Below are positions 19,561 through 31,385 of a stretch of DNA of 64,000 nt, one piece after another. The notes beneath the pieces are model-generated. The model was given only the letters and a program-made list of their open reading frames with translations, did not search any database and had not been told where the DNA came from. Position 1 is the first letter of the stretch; each line of letters begins with the position of its first letter. The stretch spans positions 40,416,815-40,480,814 of the forward strand of contig JAQISU010001235.1 in NCBI GenBank assembly GCA_029339505.1, given 5' to 3'. The translations under genes were made by a program, and so were the position numbers. Source of the stretch: Unio delphinus. Lineage: Eukaryota > Mollusca > Bivalvia > Unionida > Unionidae.

Positions 19561-21270
19561 TTTGCTACTTTGAGTGTGTATCAATCTGCCTAGATTATAT
19601 CTATAAAGGCTGAGAAAAAATAAGGTGAATGGGAAATTCATTGTCGGTTACTTACATCAAGCGAATACATTTTCGTCTCATTCCTTGAGTAATTAGTGAT
19701 AGCATTAAGGTTATCATGTGATATTGTGTGTGTCGTCAAAAACGTTGCTGAGCGTATCAACGGCAAGCTTTAGCCTTCTTTTCTCCAGACTGATAATATA
19801 TGCATATGTAGTGTGCATATAAAGTATGGGTAGGGCGAGACTAGCATTATGCTGACTGCTGTATCACACTACCGGTGGTACAACCTTGAAATATAATTTC
19901 TGAAAAAGGTTTCAAAATGTAGTACATGTAACCTTCATGGACCTCTCTGATATGAAACTATACATAAATACTGAATTTATAAAATCAGACGTGATAGGAG
20001 TGGGAAGCCACCACATCATCCACTCAAAAAATGAGTTGTTAAAATTTTAATAATGTTCCTACATGATCGACACAAGGAGCATATAACTTGAATGGACTCA
20101 TAAAAAAGCAATTTTCCACGGATGGTCCGGTTTAGTTCGTAGTCATACTTTTGAATGTCAAACTTAGAAAGTATACTTTTTGAAGTCAATTGCCTCCATC
20201 AGTACAGTGCAATACATTTGCACGCTGTTGGTTAGTTGTTATTACATATTAAGGAAGGTAACACATAAAATCCAATAGATGTCGCTAGGAAAAAGTACTA
20301 CAACATCCGCTCAATTCGCCAAAGAGTAGATAGGGTCAACATATCGGAACCTCGGTTAGTGAGGATGTTGATACAGGTAATAAGGATGAAAATTGCCAGA
20401 AAATGGAACATAACCGAGCTACACGCTGCAGTACGCCATACAAGACGGTCATACCAAAGCATCGTAACACCTTTCTGGGATGATCTGGACAACTAAAAGA
20501 AACTTATCTAACAATCTCACAACTGATAACAAAATGCAACTATTTCGGCTAAGAATAAGTCCGTCCTAATCAATAAGGCAATGTAACGAAAATTTTGATT
20601 ATATGTGAGGTGCATACGACGTTAATTAGTAATTAAGGAATTATGCAATGGTGACTTCGATATTATTTTCTAGGTATTCTTCCGATTATCGGTAGAAAGG
20701 CTGAGGGTATTCCAATTGGTTTAAACAGTAATATCTATATTCCATTGTGCAACAGATGCTATAATAGACCTCATACACTTATGCATTATCATCCTAAAAG
20801 AATCAATTTTGATACTTGCATTTTACGCCCTATATAAATTAACCCCTAACTAATTTTTTCCAAGCACTCATTTGCTGAATTTAGGTCAATCATACGGATT
20901 ACAAGTCTAATGGATACTGATAGCTTCCATTGCCTGCCATTCGGACAAATTCGGTGATTTTGATGAAAACAAGGATTGACATAGAATATACAATTGCTCT
21001 GTCACATGAATCGTAGAAACGGCAAAATTTAGTCTAAATAGACTGCGGTTTCTTTCTTTCGAAGAAATTTCAGGCGAACAAAATTTAGGATTGTTTCTGT
21101 AAATTACACAAGTCTGGTGCATATGTTTGTCTCCTACCTAAAGCTGATGGAGGTGGTTCGATTGTTTCGGGCGCTTTTTTCACATTGACTGAGAATGAGT
21201 TGGAGACGCTGTCCATGTTTTTACCCAAATTATTACATCGTTACAGAGATCAGACATAAGATCAGTCAAC
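19561..21270. other. No gene seen
   Basis: Short frames only, none with recognisable motifs or coding-like composition. I see no RNA gene or repeat structure here. Confidence 0.4.
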
Positions 21271-21273
21271 ATC

Positions 21274-21274
<1 letters not shown>

Positions 21275-21317
<43 letters not shown>

Positions 21318-21395
21318 TACATACATACATACATACATACATACATACATACATACATACATACATACATAAATACATACATACATACATACATA
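21275..21395. repeat. (CA)n-(CATA)n microsatellite, copy 1
   Basis: About 38 bp of CA followed by about 83 bp of CATA. It directly abuts the duplicated 0.8-kb segment that starts at 21396. The same compound microsatellite precedes the second copy. Confidence 0.9.
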
Positions 21396-22183
21396 CAGCG
21401 GCAATTCTTCCATGTAATATATATTCTTGGCTATATTCTTCTCTGTCGGTAAAATTGTTCAAGCTTCAGAAAGTTTTGCTTTGCTATATTGTGTAATTAA
21501 TGGTCGTGTTGCAGTAGAAAATAAAGAACCTAGTTTCTGTAGTATAGTTGAAAGTATTTATAAAAACCTGACGGAAACATTTACCATGCAGGTTATTAAT
21601 CACAGGTATGAAATAGAACGGTTCTGGATTTGATTTTGTTTTTTCTTGACCTCTGTCACCTGTTACGTGTTTTGCATCTAATAAACAGTCATGGAAAACG
21701 TGAAGACAAGCTTAATAAAATTTAACAAATACATTATTTCCCTTTTAATATAATATTGTAAAACTTGAAAAAGAATTTACAGTTTTAAGAATTTTGAAAA
21801 GAAAAATCCAATAATAATCTACGAATTAAATTGCAAACGTCCTAGTATAGAAATGTTCTAATAGATGCAAGTTTGAGTCCTGATGGAAACTCCAAGATCG
21901 GAGACCATGACGTATGCTGAGGTTAATTTTGTGCTTATGTACAGTTCCTTGTAGAAATACAATCTTTAAGACTCAGCTGTTGGAAATCTGAATAAAACTT
22001 TGATAAACTGTCTGTGTCCATTACGAGCACAACCCATATTTCCAGAGATGCGAATTAATCCTTGAAAATGCAAATGAGCTGAAGGAATGTTAACTTAAAT
22101 TAAAGAAATGGCTAGAACGGAAGAACTTGACTTTACGTCACTTGTAAAAGTCCAAAACTAGATGATATTTCACTACAACAAAG
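21396..22183 (+). repeat. 0.8-kb duplicated segment, copy 1
   Basis: The sequence starting CAGCGGCAATTCTTCC recurs at 23572-24367 with high identity and small indels. Landmarks shared in order are GTGTAATTAATGGTCGTG, GAGTCCTGATGGAAAC and CAACCCATATTTCCAGAG. No reading frame is conserved between the copies, so it looks non-coding: either a repeat family member or a local duplication anchored on the CATA microsatellite. Confidence 0.75.
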
Positions 22184-22767
22184 ATTATATCGTATTACTG
22201 GAAAGTAACCTGCTTGGCTGATCCTGATGTTGACACAACAATAACCTGGATTTATGTATAATTCACTTAGGATATTTCAAAAACATAAACCCAAATAAAC
22301 ATTGTACTTCATCTATTAAAAATAAAGCTGATATTAAACCCATACATAAAAGAGAATAATTTAGCTATGTATTAGTTTACAATGAAGAAAATAAAAAGGT
22401 CAATTTGTGTCATTAAAGCAGAAATTAACTAAATTTTGGATTAGGTCAAGTCTAACATACAACAATGCATTACAATATCATGTAATGAAATAAAATAAAA
22501 CTTAACAAAGCAAATTAAAAATACATAGCAATAAAATCTCTACCTAGAAAAGTAAGAAAATTCCAAATCATACTTAATAACATTACCGATCAAAACTCCA
22601 AAAGTTCTCGATGCTAAGGGACATAATTCGGAGAAAGCAGTTGATTGTTTACGTAAGAGTTATACTCCGTTACAACAATAACATCTCGTCTTGTCAAGTT
22701 GAACCATATTGCAGCATATTCAGTAAATACTGATGTCAGTTCATATGGTGCTCTTTGTGACACGGAA

Positions 22768-22839
22768 GGGGTTAAAGCTCAGTGGTAAAGCATTTGACTG
22801 CAGATCGAGAAGTCCCCGGTTCGAAACTGAGTCATCGAT
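22768..22839 (+). pseudogene. tRNA-Cys-like pseudogene (GCA anticodon)
   Basis: It matches the two tRNA-Cys genes of this window closely through the D arm (AGCTCAGTGGTAAAGC), the anticodon arm (GACTGCAGATC) and the T-arm B box (CCGGTTCGAAA). The 3' strand of the T stem and the acceptor stem have decayed and no longer pair with the 5' GGGG. It is probably a dead tRNA copy or the head of a tRNA-derived SINE. Confidence 0.6.
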
Positions 22840-23354
22840 TCTGATGCAGTTGCGCTCTTAGTTACATTAATATTTTAGGACGCGACTAATTGGGTTTTTT
22901 TTGGTGCAATTTCATGTTATTGTTCAGAAGACATTTTATACATACACTTGCAGATTAACACGTTCCATATTTATACCTCTAACAAATAGTTGAGACGTAT
23001 AATTATATGGTGTTTAAAAAAAACGAAACAAGGACAACAACATCTACAAAAAACGCACACCACCACCCCAAACATCGAAAGCTTCATTGATGGGTTAAAT
23101 AAATTGTAGGACCAGTCTCTTTACAAAAAACTGTTTTAGAAATTTGTTTCGCTATTTTATTTAGTCGGAACTTAAGAACAACAGAAACCAGACATTGCAA
23201 CGATCAAAAAGTCGATGTTACTTAGATAAAGTTTTGTAAACGTGTGTTTGTGTATCTAAATTGTTTATGCAAAGTGACTGCGTGCTATAAGTGTGTGAAA
23301 ATGTGTTTTGTTTCCCCATTTTTTGTACATATATTGTATTTGCTATCCATTGTT

Positions 23355-23412
23355 ATACATACATACGCATACACGCACGCACACACATACACATATATAA
23401 ACATACACGCAT

Positions 23413-23497
<85 letters not shown>

Positions 23498-23537
23498 TAC
23501 ATACATACATACATACATACATACATACATACATACA

Positions 23538-23571
<34 letters not shown>
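23355..23571. repeat. (CA)n-(CATA)n microsatellite, copy 2
   Basis: Mixed CACG/CATA, then about 65 bp of CA, then about 80 bp of CATA, ending against the second copy of the duplicated segment. Confidence 0.9.
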
Positions 23572-24367
23572 CAGCGGCAATTCTTCCATGTAATATATAT
23601 TCTTGGCTATATTCTTCTCTGTCGGTAAAACTGTTCAAGCTTCAGAAAGTTTTGCTTTGCCATATTGTGTAATTAATGGTCGTGTTGCAGTAGAAAATCA
23701 AGAACCTAGTTTCTTTAGTATAGTTGCTTGTAATTATTAAGCTATGACAGAAACATTTACAAACCAGGTTATTAATCACAGAAATGAAATAGAACGGTTT
23801 TTGATTTTTTTTCTTTCTTGACTTCTGTCATCTGTTACGTGTTTTGGATCTAATAAAGAGCAACATGGAAAACGTGAAGACAAGCTTAGTAAAACGTTTA
23901 ACAATAAATTATTTCCCTGGTAAAAAGAGTCTAAAGCTGGAAAATGAACTTACAGTTTTAAGACTCTAGATAAAAATATAATCCAATAATAATCTACGAA
24001 TTAAATTGCAAGCGTCCTAGTAAAGAAATGTTCTAATAGATTAAGTTTGAGTCCTGATGGAAACGCCAAGATGGGAGACCATGACGTATGCTGAGGTTAA
24101 TTTTGTGCTTATCTACAGTTCCTGGTAGAAATACAATATTTAAGACTCAGCTGTTGGAAATCTGAATAAAACTTTGATAAACAGTCTGTGTCCAAGAATG
24201 TATTATGAGCGCAACCCATATTTCCAGAGATGCGAATTAATCCTTGAAAATGCAAATGAGCTGAAGGAATGTTAACTTAAATTCAAAATATGGCTACAGC
24301 GGAACAACTTGACTTAACGTCTATTATAAAAGTCCAAAACTAGACTATGTTTCACTACAACAAAGAG
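23572..24367 (+). repeat. 0.8-kb duplicated segment, copy 2
   Basis: Second copy of the segment at 21396-22183, offset about 2,176 bp, in the same orientation and with the same upstream microsatellite. A weaker third trace (AATAATCTAAGAATTAATTA) lies near 25045-25070. The sequence upstream of copy 2 (GACTGCGTGCTATAAGTG, 23277) also recurs near 25207-25310, so the duplication history is layered. Confidence 0.75.
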
Positions 24368-26040
24368 TAGATGGTATAATAATACGCAGTTTCGAAACAA
24401 TCTCCAAATTTTAGAATCACATAGGGGAGGAGTCACGTGATTGTTTATATCACGTATTTCTAACATGACCCTGACGAGAATCAATCATTCCTCTTCCAAG
24501 AATAAAAAGTTGTTTACTGCTTTACAAGTCCCATCTTGACCTTGAAAACAACCAATCATTTCAAAATAAAAATAAAATCTGTTTAGGTAGTAACCACTAA
24601 CCATGAATTAAGGTCAGGATCTAGGTCAACATTACTTGTTTAGAATGAATAATTCAGATGAACCTATTTTCTGAAAAAAAAACCCACTATCTCAAGTAAA
24701 TAAATTTGCATCACAATAGAATGTAATGAAAGGTAAAGAAACAGAATTTAAAACTGACAAACAAACAATTAAATTAGAACAAACATATATCACACCCATG
24801 ATTCTGATTCTGTCTGATTGTTTGGCAACTTCACATTCGTGGATTATTGGTAATAATTCAAAGGCTATGCATAATGCCTGACTTGCTTGCTGTATACAAA
24901 GGCCACGGCTATAGTGATACGGGTCTAAGTTCATAAAATAAGTAACAGAAAAGAAAAACGACAAGATTTATATACTTTAACAATAATTTATTTTCCAAGG
25001 ATTAAAGGTAAAAACGAAAGAAATTTCTTACGGTAATGCGAATTAAATCCCAAAATAATCTAAGAATTAATTACACGAGTCTTTGTATTTTAAAGTCCGG
25101 ATTATAATTCAGTAGAATTCCTTATTAAATAAAAAAAACTGCAGATGATAATGTGTTTGCTAAAGCTTCTATATTGTTGATGTGCTTACAGTCCGCTGTG
25201 TACTCAAAGTGAGTGCGTGCTATATGTGTGTACTCAGAGTGAGTGCGTGCTATATGTGTGTGAAAATGTGTTCTTTCCTTTTTTTGTACATATATTGCAT
25301 TTGCTGTTCACTGACTATCCCTAATTACAAATGTTTGATTTCAAGATGGCCTTGAAGTTTTGTTCCAATATCTAGTACGGTCATAATAGCGTATAAAGAG
25401 CTTACTTCAAATTTACTTGTAATGACAAAATTCAGGGTCAGACTTAACTATTAAAATATAATGTCTCAATAGCCTGCATTTTATTACTACACCCCCACCC
25501 CAACCATTTTAAGTGTTCACACGTGCCTTCAGCCTCCATTCATTGAGTTTGATTTTGTCATCACATTAATATAGTTTCTTTGACAATCTTTGTATGCCTG
25601 GTGTTTTTTATTTCTAGACTGCATTTATAACATGTTTCAAATACCTTTATTTCTTTATTAAAGATCTCATATGAATATGAGTGTATCAAGTATTTCAGAA
25701 AGTATGAATATTCAAACTCTCTTAGACTGTATTCTGTTACATGATGCTGATATTTGTCACTCCTTTTGAGTGTATCAAGTATTTCAGTAAGTATGAATAT
25801 TCAAACTCTCATAGACTGTATTCTGTTACATGATGCTGATATTTGCCACTCCTTTTATTGAGAGATGTGGTTGAAATCATCTCCACATCTTTCGTGCCTT
25901 TTAAATTCTTCTTTGTTATCATTTATTATTTATTTATACATGGTATGTCATTAAATACTTTCAGAAGAGTAGTTTCCGTACTGTGTCAGTGGGCGATATG
26001 CAGACTGTACATTGCTAAATATACTGTTTGAATTCAAATG
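24368..26040. other. No gene seen; 89-bp tandem duplication at 25679-25856
   Basis: No coding region is supported. At 25679-25856 an 89-bp unit beginning GAGTGTATCAAGTATTTCAG is present twice in tandem with few differences. At 25200-25260 a 45-bp unit ending in GTGAGTGCGTGCTATATGTG is also doubled. Confidence 0.5.
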
Positions 26041-27640
26041 AAATACAAGTTGAGTTAGAACAACCTTTTCTAAGAGTTTTGATATGAAAGGGAGATTAGA
26101 AACTGGGCGGTAGTTCTTTAAATCGTTATGGTCCAGTGTTGTTTATTCAGCAGTGGCTTCACGATGAAAAATGATCGGAATTCCCCTGGTGAGAGAGGGA
26201 TATTAATAACATCAGTTAGTGAAGGAAATATTGGGTCTAAGCATTCAAGCAGCAGTGATGTCGGAATTGGATCAAAGTTCACAAGACTTTGATGAACTTT
26301 TCATCACGATTTTCCTTACTAAATCAATAGAAACAGGTTCAAATGCTCCTAACGGTTGTTGCTGAAATTCTGCATCATAACTGTATGGTGATGAATCAGT
26401 TGAAATTGTGTTATCAAGCGAATCTCTAATGGTTTGTACTTTGTCATCGAAGAAATTTGCAAATTGGTCTGGTAGGTCTAGTGGAGAGAAGGTTGTTGGA
26501 AGTGGTGTTCATTTGTTCCTTGACATTAGCTTGTTAGTTATCTCGAAGAGCTCTTTGCAGCTGGAATTCTCCGTGATCTTAGTACTGTAGTGGGATGATT
26601 TGGCTAAATGGACTAAGTTTGTGACGTTTTTCTTAGCGGCTTCGTAGATTTGTTTATTAATAGTGAGTCTGGTGGAAAGCCAAAGCCTCTCTGCTTTTCG
26701 GCGATGTCTTTTAGCAGTGCGAAGCTGGTCCCTAACACTGCTATACCATGGAGAACACTTTTTTTTTATTGATACTCTGCATTTGGTGGCTGGTGCATGT
26801 GTTTCAAGCAATGAACGCAGGCAGTTATCAAGTTGTTCCGCTGTTGGCTGTAAGAAAGTTGTTAGGGTTTCTTGGATGTCATGCATGAATTTGGTTCTAT
26901 TTATCATACGGAGGTTTCTCTTAGTAGCAAATAGAGGTGGAGGATAAGGGACTGATACGTCGAGATGGCATACAATGCAGAGGTGATCCGATGCAAGTTC
27001 GTGGGATAGAAAGGTGGATTGCAGAATAGTATCATCAGGTCTATAAAGAAACCAGTCTAAAATGTGACCAAGTTTATGGGTAGGTTGGTTAACTGACTGT
27101 TTAAGATTGAAAATATGAATGGTATCTAGGAGTTTTGACATGTATGGTTTACCAGGACAGTCAAAGTGAAAGTTGAAATCTCCAAGAATAATTAGGTTGC
27201 CACCTATCAAATTTCCATACTCTAGAAGATTTGGAAACTGCTGCAAAAAGAGAGATTCAGTCATCTTGTTTTTTCTACTAGGAGGAGGACGGTTGAGACA
27301 GAAACATGTGTGGCAGAAATTGAAGGCTGTGTTATACTTAAGGCATTTGATCATGGAATTCTTTGTAATTACAGCTTTCCATCTCCGCGAGAGTTGCGGG
27401 GGAACGACGTGATGGAGTAATCGCTGGGTGTTAAATTCGCACACTTAGATTCATCAGCTGCCGAATGTAACCAAGTTTCTGTCAGGAAGAGACGTCAATA
27501 TTCTGGTCGTTGATAAAATTAAAAATTTCTGTGCGCTTTTTCGGTGATCCTACTGATTGAGCGTTGAATAATGCAATACGTAGTGGTATCCCTGGGACAG
27601 TTGACACAACGGTTGACGATTTAAGAGGAATTTGAACCAG
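26041..27640 (-). mobile_element. LINE ORF2, endonuclease and start of reverse transcriptase (CR1/L2-like), decayed
   Basis: Minus-strand coding signal begins near 27600 with LRIALFNAQSV and a downstream ETWL-like word, the start of an APE-type endonuclease. After a shift the long frame 27444-26509 carries NLIILGDFNFHFD, then LDWFLYR and LASDHLCIVCHL, the endonuclease GDFN and SDH motifs. It runs through a linker to an in-frame TGA at 26509. The same frame continues (PLDLPDQFANFFDDKVQTIR), typical of the pre-RT region of CR1/L2 LINEs. After a shift near 26285, PIPTSLLLECLDPIF marks the start of the RT domain. The element is lost near 26050, so the RT catalytic YADD is absent. Confidence 0.75.
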
Positions 27641-28041
27641 GTGATTAAAATTAACGGCATAATTTTTAAGTTGTTTATCCGTTACTGGCGAAAGGGAGAT
27701 AACTGGAAGTCTTCTTCCTGTTCTACGCCGGCCAGCTTTGAAAGGACGTTTCTTTTTTTCGCTTCCGTGTACATTTATCTATTCCGTTAGTGTCAATTGA
27801 GGTGATATGGAAGTTTAGTTCCTCCATTTTTTGGTTCCCCAGGTGGCTTGGTCTACTATATTAAATTAATTAGATAAAAGTATTGAAATAAAAGTTGTAA
27901 TGAAATAAAATTGTAAATACGTTAATATAAAATTAATTGAGTTTGGGGCATTGACCCCTCGTCTGTCCATTTCCTATATGTCATGTCTCTATCGTCAGTA
28001 ATCTGTGTTGTGTCGTTTACCGGTCCCGATTTTGATTCCTC

Positions 28042-29764
28042 TTATGTTTCTCCCATGTCTTGATGTATTTGCATTGTGGTAATCTGGTCGTCGTTAGAGC
28101 TCTCTGATAGGTTCGGTTCTTTATTTTCTTTTTCCTGTTTCTCTATCGTTTTTCTCTTTAGTTTGACTTCTAGTTTTGTCTGCAGTATTTCTGCGATGGC
28201 AGGGAACTCTGTGTCATCACTGGAGGAAGAGCTTGATACAGTTTTGTACTTACTTTTTCTTTGCATTGGTATTGGTGTTGACGTGAGGGGTTGTAGTCCG
28301 CTCAGATCAGTCTCATTTACTGTATCACATATTGATTCCTGCAGTTCTTCCCCTTCTTCCTCAATGGGAAGGATTTCATACTTATTCTGCGTTTTCAGTG
28401 GTTTTTGTGCGATAATTTTTCTAGTTGTTTTTCTTGGTGTCTGAAAGCCATCTTTCTCCGTCGCCACAGTTTCCACAGTTCTCTCTATTTGCTTTTCTTT
28501 TACACTTTCGTCGGGTAGTGTTTCTTCCTGTTGGCTTGTCCCTTTGATGTTTGTTGCATATGAGTTTGCGTTCTGAACTTTGGTATTTTTCTGCAGCTTG
28601 CAGTCCTTAGGGCCATGGCCTATTGTGCGTGTCTAGGGTCTATCAAGGTCGCATCCCCTGTACCACGACCTGATCATGAATACCATGATGTAAAAATAAG
28701 CTGGTATCCGTTTCGCTTCTGCTATTGGTACCTGTAGTATCCTTTCTCTGTTGTGTATTTTCTCGAATCCATAACAGTTTGCCTTTTTTCCCTGGCAATC
28801 TTGATCTTATGAAGGGGAAGTCCAGAAATGAACACGTCAATGTTTTTTGGTTCTATCTTCCTTATAATTGGATCAGTGTCATAGATTTTAACTCTATGGC
28901 CTTGAATTTGAAATTCCGTTTGGTTGAGAAGCTTTTTGCACTGTTTTGGGTATAGGGTGTATTTATTACGCCCTCCATATTGCAATCCAATGATCTCATT
29001 TAGATCTATACCCAATACTCGCATGGATGTCAGAACCTCTGTCTTGGTAGTTTTTCAACATCTCCAAAATCCAGGGTCTGACAGACCTCTCTGTGGTGAA
29101 TAACCAGCCTCTGGTTACCTGGCTCACCTTCAACATACGTGTTGAAGAAATCAGAAATCTTGAAGCGAGTCGGCTCCATTTTGTTCGTAATTTTGTCTAG
29201 TCCGTCCTAGAGGGAAAATCTTACATTACCAGTGGATTTCCTTTTTTTTTTGGAGGGTGCTCGTTCCGCTGATTTTCGCAGACCATTATAGAAAGGCCCT
29301 CCTATGAATGTTAGAGTTGTATGAAACTTTTTTTCCGAAGCTTCCTTCTTCTTGCTCCGGTTGTTGCAGTAAGAAATTTTGGATTACTTTTGGTCTCAAT
29401 TCATCTATTCTAGATACTCATCATTGTATAAGGCTTGTTTCGCCATTAATTGCTCTTCTTCTCTTATTCTCTTCCTTTTTTCCTTTCTTCTCTCTAACCT
29501 CTCCTTTATAAATTGCTGTTCTGCTGTTATTAGTTGTTCTGGTTTTTTATTTTCCCTTGTTGTATTATTATCGTCTTGGATGTGTGTTATCTTCCCTTGT
29601 TGGTTTGTGATTTTATTGACTTCTTGTTGTTTTGGTTGTTGCATTATTTTTCCATCCTTATTCCCAGATTTGTTAGGTAGTGTCTGATTTTCTTGGCTTT
29701 GGTTATTAGTCTTGTTGTTTCCTTTAGGTTTCGTATTTTGCTGGTCAGTTGCTCCCTTGGTCAT
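28042..29764 (-). mobile_element. Retroelement ORF1 (gag-like) with zinc knuckle, decayed
   Basis: Minus-strand pieces 29764-29405, about 29200-29020, 29024-28722 and 28476-28042 follow each other with frameshifts. The first is a basic Gln/Lys/Asn-rich segment with a charged coiled coil (FIKERLERRKEKRKRIREEE). The middle has an RRM-like look (VKIYDTDPIIRKIEPKNIDV). Near 28640-28590 lies a Cys ... GHGPKDC zinc-knuckle remnant. The end is Ser/Glu-rich. This order fits ORF1 of a CR1/I-type LINE, and the same-strand ORF2 lies about 400 bp downstream. A paralogous fragment of its 5' part lies at 35556-36130. A direct link to the ORF2 is likely but not proven. Confidence 0.6.
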
Positions 29765-29913
29765 ATTCGCAGTTTGCGATAAACTTTGTTCTCTGTGTTA
29801 TGTAAGAAGAGTTTCTGTTATGTGTGTTGTGATTAGCTTTACATAACCTTCTTCTCATTTCTTGCTATGAGAAGGAATTACTCGCATGTTAAGGAGCGTC
29901 AATATCCATAGTG

Positions 29914-29915
<2 letters not shown>

Positions 29916-29994
<79 letters not shown>
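29916..29994. repeat. (GA)n microsatellite before direct repeat R1
   Basis: About 79 bp of GA. A shorter GA tract (34147-34163) precedes the second long direct repeat, so the purine run is part of both repeat junctions. Confidence 0.95.
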
Positions 29995-29998
<4 letters not shown>

Positions 29999-31385
29999 AT
30001 TCAGGCTCTCTTGAAGGCATGCTGCCACGATGATAAGACAGTTACACTGAATGATATTCGCCAGCTACCAGCTATATCTGAAATGATAGCCGTCGCCGCG
30101 ATGATAAACCAGCTGCACTACATCAGCTTTATCTGTAATGAGAAGACAAAACATCTATTTCCTTTGTCGGTACGGAACTGACTTTTATTTAATTAAACAA
30201 CACAAATATATTGACTACATTCTAGAAACACATCTAAAAACTTTATAATAAAAGTTCATGCAATACATATTATATTTTCCTTTTTCCAGCTTTCCAACTT
30301 CATTTATTCGTATAACTTCTGCATTTTAGAATATTATACAAATGGTTAATTCTCAATCAATTTCAAGATAGCCAAAGGTACAAAAAATGTAATGACCATA
30401 ATTAGTGTAACAATTAATTTAAAGAAATGCATTTTACCTATTTTAAAATAGAATATTGATTTAGAATATATTGCTAGATATTACTCTTTCTTGCTTAAAG
30501 AATACTTTATTTCAATCATTAACTCAAAACACGAAGCCCGCAGCGAATTCAATCTTACAATAAAAAAATACATAAATATAATTAAATAACAATTCCCTAG
30601 AACATTTAAACATTCCGTTACAATATATTATAAATAAAAGAATTCAGTAGCAATGTTGCACACAAAACAGTTTTACCATTAAAATCTCAATCATTAAAAA
30701 GACTTATTCCTAAAATAAGTTATAACATATACAATTATTTTACCTGTAATGAGAAGACAAAACATCTATTTCCTTTGTCGGTACGGAACTGACCTGACCC
30801 TTAAATGCGTGGTCTTTTATATGCATCCTGTGTCAGGTTAACGTACCCTTGGAAATAGATGTTTATTCTCTCATCAAGTAAAAGTCAGTTTTTTCTGTTC
30901 CAAACCAGCTTAATTTGACGTCATCTGACATAAGGTACAACTCAGATTTGTAGTTCGTTTGGCATTAGTTACGTCCGAACATGATAATCCCTAAATATTC
31001 TAAATCAGCAACATGTTTAATATATTAAGCCAGCAGCAATGTCCGTCAAACATTAGATACTGTCCAACATTAGACAAGAACCATTCTGTATTTACGTCAG
31101 TACGGAAGTTTGTTCTGTGTTTTACCGATAAGACTTTAGGGGCTGACTGACTTCAGTAAGATTTTTGCCAATGCCTGGTTTTACAAAATATATGTTTCAA
31201 TGATAAGACTTAGAAGCTGACTGACTTTTGCTTTATAACCTATTTTCACACAATAGTGTATATTCGTATAGCTAATGATTTAAGTTGCCAACGTTTTGCT
31301 ATAAATGAATAAAACATTGCTTTAATAATACAATTTAAAGAAAATATCAATCTTATTAATTTTTACTGAAAATACAATCCTAACA
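29995..31385 (+). repeat. Long direct repeat R1 (possible LTR)
   Basis: 1,391 bp nearly identical to 34165-35555 with a constant offset of 4,170 bp and no indels that I can see; I noticed fewer than ten substitutions. It ends in ...CCTAACA in both copies. Inside, the 50-bp word starting CTGTAATGAGAAGACAAAAC occurs twice (about 30127-30182 and 30743-30798), and part of it recurs inverted at about 30835-30885 around a TTTTATATGCATCC TATA-like box. No long conserved frame is seen apart from about 60 residues at its start. Repeat-internal-repeat layout and near identity suggest LTRs of a non-autonomous retroelement, or a recent duplication. Confidence 0.8.

Noticed and set aside
21180..21462. Open frames over the CA/CATA runs (here and at 23244-23672, 39491-39872)
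   Set aside because: Translation gives only His/Thr/Tyr or Cys/Val/Met repeats dictated by the microsatellite; no coding evidence.
26663..26947. Plus-strand 94-residue frame
   Set aside because: Antisense of the LINE endonuclease frame, which shows GDFN and SDH motifs on the minus strand.
28076..28444. Plus-strand Ser/Phe-rich frame (also 29379-29687)
   Set aside because: Antisense of the retroelement ORF1, whose Lys/Glu/Ser-rich composition produces it.
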